Shown in pieces: positions 58,133 to 64,000 of a stretch of DNA of 64,000 nt. Made by a program: the position numbers and the translations under genes. Numbering within the stretch: the stretch's first letter is position 1; each line of letters begins with the position of its first letter. Under the pieces are notes generated by a model. It was not told the DNA's origin. It made no database searches and saw only the letters and a list, made by a program, of their open reading frames with translations. This stretch comes from SIG701 sp045544955 (GTDB lineage: Bacteria; Bacillota; Clostridia; Oscillospirales; CAG-272): contig JAZPZY010000071.1 of assembly GCA_045544955.1 (NCBI GenBank), positions 1 to 64,000 on the forward strand, in the 5' to 3' direction.

Positions 58133-59206
58133 TTAATTTTTCGCATCCTTTTCGCTGTGACGCAGTCGCAGCTGACCGCAGGACGCATTGATGTCGCTGC
58201 CGAGACGGCGGCGGATCGTGGCGTTTATCCCACGGCGTAAAAGCTGATCCCGGAAAGCCTCTGCGTTTTTTCTGGCAACGGTGGAAAGCCCTGTTTCCTT
58301 TACCTCGTTTAAAAGAATCAGATTCACGTGGCATACGGCGTGCATGCCGCTTTTCAGACGGGCAGCCAGAGCGTCAGCCTGGGCGATCGTATCATTCTTT
58401 CCGCCGATCAGCGTGTATTCAAAAGAAACGCGGCGTCCGGTGGCCGCAAAATAATCCCGGCAGGCGGCGAGCAGGGTGTCGATGGGATATTTCCGATTCA
58501 CCGGCATAAGAGCATCACGTGTCGCATCGTCCGATGCGTGCAGAGAAATGGAAAGGGTGATGGGCAGATTTTCCTCTGCGAGCCTGCGGATCTGATCCAC
58601 AAGTCCGCAGGTAGAAAGGGAAATGTGGCGAAGACCGATATTCAGCCCGTCAGGATGGCTGACCAGACGGAGAAAACGAACGGAATTGTCGTAGTTGTCC
58701 AGCGGCTCACCGATGCCCATCATGACCACGCCGCCAACACGTTCGCCCGTGTCACGCTGTGCCATGATGACCTGACCGAGGATTTCCGAGGCAGTCAGAT
58801 CCCGGGTTTTCCCGTTCAGCGTAGAGGCGCAGAACCGGCAGCCCATCCGGCAGCCTGCCTGGGAGGAAACGCACAGGGAATTGCCGTGCTCGTAACGCAT
58901 GAAGACGCTTTCCACACATTCTCCGTCAATGAGGGAGAACAGATATTTTACCGTGCCGTCCAGTTTGGAGACCAGCTTTTCTTCAATTTTGGGCAAACGG
59001 TACTCGGCGGTCTCTGATAGCTTCGTCCGCAGAGAGAGCGGCAGATTTGTCATTTCTTCAAAGGACGCGCCCTTCTGCATCCAATCGTACAGCTGCTTTG
59101 CACGGAAGTCTTTTTCCCCGATGGAACGGATAAACTCTTTCAGCTCATCCGGCGTCATGGAGAGAATGTCCGCTTTTGGTGCAGAGAGATTTATAGAATC
59201 TGTCAT
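58133..59206 (-). CDS. rlmN: Dual-specificity 23S rRNA m2A2503/tRNA m2A37 methyltransferase
   Basis: The 357-residue radical-SAM enzyme has the N-terminal HhH-like domain (residues about 10-70, with KDFRAKQLYDWMQKG) and the cluster-binding CRMGCRFCAS (CX3CX2C, about 115-124). Family motifs GVVMMGIGEPLDN and SLHASDDATRDALMPVNRKYP and the C-terminal Cys-bearing SCGQLR that acts as the methyl-carrying residue are all present. It methylates A2503 of 23S rRNA and A37 of some tRNAs. Confidence 0.96.
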   Translation of the reverse strand: MTDSINLSAPKADILSMTPDELKEFIRSIGEKDFRAKQLYDWMQKGASFEEMTNLPLSLRTKLSETAEYRLPKIEEKLVSKLDGTVKYLFSLIDGECVESVFMRYEHGNSLCVSSQAGCRMGCRFCASTLNGKTRDLTASEILGQVIMAQRDTGERVGGVVMMGIGEPLDNYDNSVRFLRLVSHPDGLNIGLRHISLSTCGLVDQIRRLAEENLPITLSISLHASDDATRDALMPVNRKYPIDTLLAACRDYFAATGRRVSFEYTLIGGKNDTIAQADALAARLKSGMHAVCHVNLILLNEVKETGLSTVARKNAEAFRDQLLRRGINATIRRRLGSDINASCGQLRLRHSEKDAKN

Positions 59207-59219
59207 AGTATTTGGTTCC

Positions 59220-60539
59220 TTATTCGTTCCGAATCATTTTTGCGATAAAAAATCCGTCGCATCCGTCCTCGTGGGGGAAAAACGTCTTCATTCCGTCCGG
59301 GCAGATACCGGCGGTGCCCAAATCAAACGGGCGGAGCGAGAAGTCGGGATTTGCCTCCAAAAAACGCTGTACGACCTGTTCGTTTTCCGAAGGATTCAGC
59401 GTGCAGGTGGAGTAAACGAGAACGCCGCCCGGGCGTACGTACGCCGACGCACCGGTGAGAACCTCGTACTGTATCTGCGGCAGAGCGTTCACGGCGGACA
59501 GCGGCTTGTACTTGATGTCCGGCTTTTTGCCGATAACGCCAAGCCCGGAGCAGGGGGCGTCACACAGCACCCGATCTGCTTTTCCGATAAGGGAGGGCAG
59601 GGGCGTTTTTGCATTCTGTGCCTGTGCCGTCAGCATCGTGATGCCGAGAGCGGCCGCCGTTTTGCGGATCAGTGAAATCTTGTTTTCATGCAGATCAAAG
59701 GAATAAAGCGTACCCTGGTTCTGCATATCGATAGCGGCGGAAAAGGATTTTCCGCCCGGGGCGGCACAGGTGTCGATCACTGTCTCGCCCGGCTGTGGAT
59801 CAAGGGCACGTACGCAAAGCCGGGATACAGGATCCTGCACGAAGTACAGCCCGTCCCGGATGCCCTCGGCCACGTGTGAGGCACGGGAAAGCGTAATCAT
59901 ATCTGCCGCAAAGGGGGAGGGGTGTGCACCGTCTTCCCTAAAACGGGCAAGCATTTCCTCCGCCGTTGTTTTCAGCGTATTGATCCGCAGAGTAACCGGC
60001 GGATGGGTGAGAAAAGCGGAAAGAAGCCGTGACGCCGTTTCCATGCCGTAATTGTCTGCAAAGAACCGGCAGAGCTCCAGCGGCGTGCCGGATTCTACGG
60101 AGAGGCGATGCAGCGGCGCATCTGTTCCCGGCAGGGGAATTTCGCATCCGCCCCGCTGAAAGGCACGGAGAATGGCGTTGGCAAATCCCCGGGATTTCTG
60201 CGGTGCCAGCTCCACCGTTTCTGAAACGGCGGCGTGGGCCGGAATGCGGTCCATAAAGGCAAGCTGATACAACCCCAGCCGCAGGGCACACCGCGTAGGC
60301 TCGTCAATGCTTGCAAAGGGACGGCTGGAAAGCGTTGCGATTGCGTAATCCAGCGTAACGGCACGTTCGATCACGCCGTATACCAGTGCCGTATACAGTG
60401 CACGGTCCGCCTCCGAAAGGGGCGAGTCGGTCAGCGTGGCGTTGATCTCCAGATTGGAGTACCGGCCCTTCTGCTCCCAGGCAAGGAGCGAGGTCATGGC
60501 GGCGGCACGCGGATTTTTCGTTTTCATCGGATTATTCAT
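59220..60539 (-). CDS. rsmB: 16S rRNA m5C967 methyltransferase
   Basis: The 439-residue enzyme has an N-terminal NusB-like RNA-binding domain (residues about 8-130, with TALVYGVIERAVTLDYAIA). The Rossmann methyltransferase carries APGGKSFSAAIDM, DAPCSGLGV and the catalytic Cys in YSTCTLNPSENEQVV. It methylates C967 of 16S rRNA. Its ATG overlaps the fmt stop by 8 bp. Confidence 0.95.
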   Translation of the reverse strand: MNNPMKTKNPRAAAMTSLLAWEQKGRYSNLEINATLTDSPLSEADRALYTALVYGVIERAVTLDYAIATLSSRPFASIDEPTRCALRLGLYQLAFMDRIPAHAAVSETVELAPQKSRGFANAILRAFQRGGCEIPLPGTDAPLHRLSVESGTPLELCRFFADNYGMETASRLLSAFLTHPPVTLRINTLKTTAEEMLARFREDGAHPSPFAADMITLSRASHVAEGIRDGLYFVQDPVSRLCVRALDPQPGETVIDTCAAPGGKSFSAAIDMQNQGTLYSFDLHENKISLIRKTAAALGITMLTAQAQNAKTPLPSLIGKADRVLCDAPCSGLGVIGKKPDIKYKPLSAVNALPQIQYEVLTGASAYVRPGGVLVYSTCTLNPSENEQVVQRFLEANPDFSLRPFDLGTAGICPDGMKTFFPHEDGCDGFFIAKMIRNE

Positions 60540-61479
60540 ATAGCGGTGCGGTGAGAACGTCGCCTTCGGCGATGCCGCGGCCGTTCAGAAAAGCGGCAGC
60601 AGGCATTTTGCCTTTGCCCTCCGGCTGTACTTCCATAATGGCGATCACGCCGTCACGGCAGGCAACGGAAAGCACGCCGCCCTTTACGGATACGACCGTG
60701 CCGGGGGCTTTGTCCGTATGCAGATCCGTTTTCTTTGCCCTGATGATTTTCAGCGTCCGTCCGTCCGGCATGTTGGCAACGGCAAGGGGAACGGGGGAAA
60801 GGGCACGGATGTGATCGTATACCTCCGTGAGAGGACGGTCGAAGGATAGGGCACAGTCTTTGTTTTCGATTTTTGCGGCATAGGTGGAGAGAGCGTCGTC
60901 CTGGGGGGTGCGCGCAGCCGTACCGTTCTCCAGCGCGGACAGCGTGTCCAGCATCGCCTTGGCACCGGCCTCTGCCATTTTATCGTGGAGCGTGCCGAAT
61001 GTGTCGTCCTCCGTGATGGGTACCTCGACTTTCAGAATCATATCGCCCGTATCCAGCCCCTGTGCCATATACATGGCCGTCACACCGGTGAGCGTATCAC
61101 CGGCAAGAATGGCACGCTGAATAGGCGCTGCCCCCCGGTGACGGGGCAGAAGGGAGCCGTGGGCGTTGATGCAGCCGTATTTCGGATAGTCCAGAATATA
61201 CGAGGGCAGAAGCTTGCCGTAAGCCGCCACTACGATCACTTCCGGATCAATGGCAGAAAGGGTATCGGCAAACGCCCCGTTTTTCATCGTCTCCGGCTGA
61301 TAGACGGGAATACCGTGCTCTACGGCATAGGCTTTGACCGGAGGCGGCGTAAGAATACGTTTTCTGCCCTTTGGTTTGTCCGGCTGCGTGACGACGGCTG
61401 CGATCTCGTGCCCCGCATCGTGAAGGGCGGCAAGGATCGTTCGGGCAAAATCCGGCGTTCCCATAAATAATATTTTCAT
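60532..61479 (-). CDS. fmt: Methionyl-tRNA formyltransferase
   Basis: The 315-residue enzyme uses 10-formyl-THF to formylate initiator Met-tRNA. Motifs are LFMGTPDFA, INAHGSLLPRHRGAAPIQRAILAGD (catalytic Asn, His and Asp, about residues 106-130) and the C-terminal tRNA-binding domain with TDLHTDKAPGTVVSVKGG. It is adjacent to def, which removes the formyl group again. Confidence 0.97.
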   Translation of the reverse strand: MKILFMGTPDFARTILAALHDAGHEIAAVVTQPDKPKGRKRILTPPPVKAYAVEHGIPVYQPETMKNGAFADTLSAIDPEVIVVAAYGKLLPSYILDYPKYGCINAHGSLLPRHRGAAPIQRAILAGDTLTGVTAMYMAQGLDTGDMILKVEVPITEDDTFGTLHDKMAEAGAKAMLDTLSALENGTAARTPQDDALSTYAAKIENKDCALSFDRPLTEVYDHIRALSPVPLAVANMPDGRTLKIIRAKKTDLHTDKAPGTVVSVKGGVLSVACRDGVIAIMEVQPEGKGKMPAAAFLNGRGIAEGDVLTAPLYE

Positions 61480-61508
61480 CGTTTGCTCCTCGTGCGGCTT
61501 TCTTTCAG

Positions 61509-61988
61509 TCAGCCGATTTGTTCTTCAATCTCTTCGGGGGTGAGCATGTGCACGGCGTTGTCTTTGAACAGTACACCGTCCAGATGGTCGATCTCATGGC
61601 AGAATGCCCGTGCCAAAAGTCCGGAGCCGGTGACGGTGTACGTTTCTCCTTTGCGGTTCATGGCACGCACGGTCACTTTCATGGGGCGATCCGTTACGCC
61701 CCACTGCTCGGGCACGGAGAGACAGCCTTCCAGTTCATTCTGCTTGCCTTCGCGGGCGATGATCTCCGGATTGATCAGCTCATATACCTGTCCGTCCACC
61801 ACTTCCACCAGAGCAATGCGGCGAAGAATACCTACCTGCGGTGCGGCAAGACCGACACCGTTTGCATGGTGGAGCGTTTCCAGCATATCGTCCAGCAGCG
61901 TGAGAATGCGGGGCGTGATCTCTTCTACCGGGCGGCACGTTTTGCGGAGAACCTCGTCTCCCTCTTTTACTATATTCAGAATAGCCAT
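61509..61988 (-). CDS. def: Peptide deformylase
   Basis: The 159-residue metalloenzyme has the three PDF motifs: GVGLAAPQVG (about 40-49), EGCLSVPE with the metal Cys (about 87-94), and HEIDHLDGVLF with two metal His (about 130-140). It removes formyl groups from nascent proteins. Placed between priA and fmt as usual. Confidence 0.97.
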   Translation of the reverse strand: MAILNIVKEGDEVLRKTCRPVEEITPRILTLLDDMLETLHHANGVGLAAPQVGILRRIALVEVVDGQVYELINPEIIAREGKQNELEGCLSVPEQWGVTDRPMKVTVRAMNRKGETYTVTGSGLLARAFCHEIDHLDGVLFKDNAVHMLTPEEIEEQIG

Positions 61989-62021
61989 GATTATATATCC
62001 TCTTTTTCGTATGTGGTATAA

Positions 62022-64000
62022 TTATAAAGTGCTTGGGTTCAGATCGGCAGAAACGGTGAGCCGTTTGCCGGCTCCTTTGCCGAATTCGGTCAGTATGTCG
62101 GATATAAACTGCCGTGAGCGTTTATTCAGCCGGCACTTGATCACCATGCGGCTGCGGCAAACGCCCTGGATCTTATAAACCGGGGCTTCAAACGGCCCGA
62201 AAACGATCATTTTTACGTCGGCGTACGGACCGCAGACGGCGGACGCGATCCACTCCTTCAGCCGCACGGTGGCACCGGCAAGCAGAGCCTCGTCCCGGCT
62301 GGCAAGGGTAATCACCGCAATATCGCAGAAAGGCGGAAACACCAGCGATTCCCGTATACGGATCTCACGACGGTAAAATTCCGGATAGTCCTGGTTGGCG
62401 GCAAGCGTCAAAACGTCGTTTGCCGGATTGAACGTCTGTACGATGGCCGTACCGGGCTTGTCCGCCCGTCCGGCACGCCCGATCACCTGCGTCAGCATGG
62501 CAAAGGTACGCTCTGAGGCACGGTAGTCGTCCAGATACAGCGACGCATCCGCATTGACCACACCCACCAGCGTAACGGCGGGAAAATCGTGTCCCTTCGT
62601 TACCATCTGCGTGCCCAGGAGCACGTCGGCTTCACCGGCACGAAAGGCTCCAAGCAGATTCTCGTGAGAGAACTTCGTCTGCGTCGTGTCCATATCCATA
62701 CGGATCACCCGCGGTGACGGCGAAAGCTTCTCAAGTTCGCTCTCCACCATCTGCGTGCCGTATCCCCGGAAATGAAAGTGCTCGCTTTTGCAGGCAGGGC
62801 ATACGGCGGGAACACGGGTACGGTATCCGCAGTAGTGGCAGGTGAGAACGCCGCCCTCCGTCCGGATCTTCCGGTAGTCCTCAGGTGATTCACTGTCCCC
62901 AAGAGGCCGGAAAACGTGATAGGTGAGAGATACGGAGCAGTTTGGGCATTTCAGTGCATCGCCGCAATTGCGGCATGTGATAAAACTGTTGTATCCCCGG
63001 CGGTTGAGAAATACGATTGCCTGCTGACCGGCGGCAACGGTTTCCGCAAGATGCTCCTTCAGTGTGGTGCCCAGGGGCGATTGTAGGCCGCCTGCCGGCT
63101 CGCCACGCATGTCCGTGATCAGAACGTGGGGCAGCGTCGCCTTGCCGTAGCGGTTCTTCATTTCGATCAGTGTGTATTTGCCGGTCATTGCTTTATAATA
63201 GCTGGCAACGGAAGGCGTGGCGGACGCCAGCAGCATGAGTGCTTTATGCTGGCCGCAGCGGAACCGGGCAATGTCGTGTGCAAGATATTTCGGATTCGTG
63301 TCCGATTTGTAGGTGTGCTCCTGTTCTTCGTCGATAACGATAAGTCCGGGCTTCTGCAACGGTGCAAATACGGCGGAACGGGTGCCGATCACTACATCCG
63401 CAAGACCGTCCCGGATACGCCGCCAGGCATCGTACCGCTCACCGGCGGAAAGGGAAGAGTGAATGACCGCCACTTTGTCGCCGTACCGGGCAAGGAAGAT
63501 ACCTACCATCTGCGGCGTCAGCGAAATTTCCGGTACCAGAATGATGGCACCTTTTCCGTCTTTTCGTACCCGGTCGATCATAGACAGAATCACCCGGGTT
63601 TTTCCGCTGCCCGTGACTCCGTGCAGCAGAGCGGCCTTGGCTTCACCGGACTCATACAGCCCGTTCAGCGTGTCAAAAGCATGCTGCTGTTCCGGGGAGA
63701 GCGGACTTTCGCCTACGTCCGGCGGTGCCTCCCGATTGGCAAAGGGATTGCGGAAATCGTCCTCCAGACGTTCGCTGATCAGACCTTTTTTCAGTAAAGA
63801 CGAGAGCTGTGCACGGGTTGTTCCCGTAACTGCCAGCAGATCCGCCTCAATCATTTCACCGTTTTCGAAAAGATGACGGAGAATTTCCGCCTGTGCCTTG
63901 GATCGCTGCTTTGCGAGAGCGGCTGAAAAATCTTTTTCATCCATCAGCGGGGGCACGAGAGCGTAAAAACGACGGTACCGCTCTGTTTTCTGCTCCCGGA
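62022..64000 (-). CDS. priA: Primosomal protein N' (replication restart helicase), C-terminal part (5' end outside window)
   Basis: The frame stays open to the window edge, so this is the C-terminal 660 residues or so of a protein of about 730-820. Visible parts are a helicase domain 1 with GVTGSGKTRV (Walker A) and DEEQEHTYK (DExH-type), and two zinc-finger pairs (CRNCGDALKCPNC and CHYCGYRTRVPAVCPAC). Domain 2 has LLGTQMVTKGHDFPAVTLVGVVNADASL and QVIGRAGRADKPG. A C-terminal domain of about 110 residues follows. It reloads DnaB at collapsed forks and belongs to the priA-def-fmt set. Confidence 0.95.
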   Translation of the reverse strand, partial: REQKTERYRRFYALVPPLMDEKDFSAALAKQRSKAQAEILRHLFENGEMIEADLLAVTGTTRAQLSSLLKKGLISERLEDDFRNPFANREAPPDVGESPLSPEQQHAFDTLNGLYESGEAKAALLHGVTGSGKTRVILSMIDRVRKDGKGAIILVPEISLTPQMVGIFLARYGDKVAVIHSSLSAGERYDAWRRIRDGLADVVIGTRSAVFAPLQKPGLIVIDEEQEHTYKSDTNPKYLAHDIARFRCGQHKALMLLASATPSVASYYKAMTGKYTLIEMKNRYGKATLPHVLITDMRGEPAGGLQSPLGTTLKEHLAETVAAGQQAIVFLNRRGYNSFITCRNCGDALKCPNCSVSLTYHVFRPLGDSESPEDYRKIRTEGGVLTCHYCGYRTRVPAVCPACKSEHFHFRGYGTQMVESELEKLSPSPRVIRMDMDTTQTKFSHENLLGAFRAGEADVLLGTQMVTKGHDFPAVTLVGVVNADASLYLDDYRASERTFAMLTQVIGRAGRADKPGTAIVQTFNPANDVLTLAANQDYPEFYRREIRIRESLVFPPFCDIAVITLASRDEALLAGATVRLKEWIASAVCGPYADVKMIVFGPFEAPVYKIQGVCRSRMVIKCRLNKRSRQFISDILTEFGKGAGKRLTVSADLNPSTL

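Overview
The window looks like a chromosomal segment of a Gram-positive, spore-forming member of the Clostridia, probably an uncultured gut Oscillospirales-like lineage. The base composition is balanced, Shine-Dalgarno sites are strong, and intrinsic terminators are frequent. The gene orders priA-def-fmt-rsmB-rlmN-prpC-prkC-rsgA-thiN-spoVM and yybS-gdpP-rplI-dnaB are classic for Firmicutes. A 26-codon spoVM and a BclA-like collagen protein point to sporulation. No rRNA, CRISPR array or complete mobile element is visible.

Layout. 1-2.0 kb: the tail of a PlsC-like acyltransferase and a GltS-type symporter. 2.1-14.9 kb (+): a cell-surface locus with a 1408-residue beta-repeat/cohesin-like surface protein, a 48-residue leader-like peptide, an HprK-like kinase, a PqqD-like protein, an S-layer-homology protein, a SipW-like S26 peptidase, a Wzz/BY-kinase/PHP-phosphatase module, a class B-like sortase with an adjacent candidate substrate, and an LCP transferase. 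14.9-15.6 kb: an isolated AT-rich methyltransferase gene. 15.7-19.7 kb (-): a GntR-regulated ABC transporter operon with a promoter-embedded operator. 19.7-23.9 kb (-): a one-carbon/purine group (formate channel, PurO, Fhs, PurC) whose first gene lies behind a ZTP riboswitch. 24.0-26.2 kb: a candidate structured RNA, tRNA-Leu(CAA) and an Ig/SLH-type surface protein. 26.3-31.3 kb (-): dnaB, rplI, gdpP, yybS. 31.4-41.1 kb (+): murD, a transposase-derived ORF, uxaB-uxaA, two tandem SGNH hydrolases, a ThrE-type exporter, a CBM9-like protein and a deacetylase-like protein. 41.1-43.7 kb: a TetM/EF-G-like GTPase fused to a NYN (Rae1/YacP-like) nuclease domain. 43.8-46.7 kb (-): two tandem beta-propeller glycosidase-like paralogs. 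47-50 kb: a collagen-like protein, an XRE regulator and tRNA-Ser(UGA). 50-53.4 kb (-): a fatty-acid kinase operon (MarR, FakB, FakA). 53.5-64 kb (-): spoVM, thiN, rsgA, prkC, prpC, rlmN, rsmB, fmt, def, priA (cut by the window edge).

How parts work together. The 2.3-14.8 kb locus combines surface proteins, anchoring (sortase, LCP), phosphotyrosine control of polysaccharide export and a possible peptide-maturation cassette (YxxP-leader peptide, HprK-like kinase, PqqD-like recognition protein, S26 peptidase). The cassette lacks the cyclase and leader peptidase of a standard lasso-peptide pathway and is the best candidate here for an undescribed system. The ZTP-controlled group links formate uptake, formate activation to 10-formyl-THF and the last step of IMP synthesis. 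The EF-G/NYN fusion suggests one protein that binds the ribosomal A site and may cleave mRNA there.
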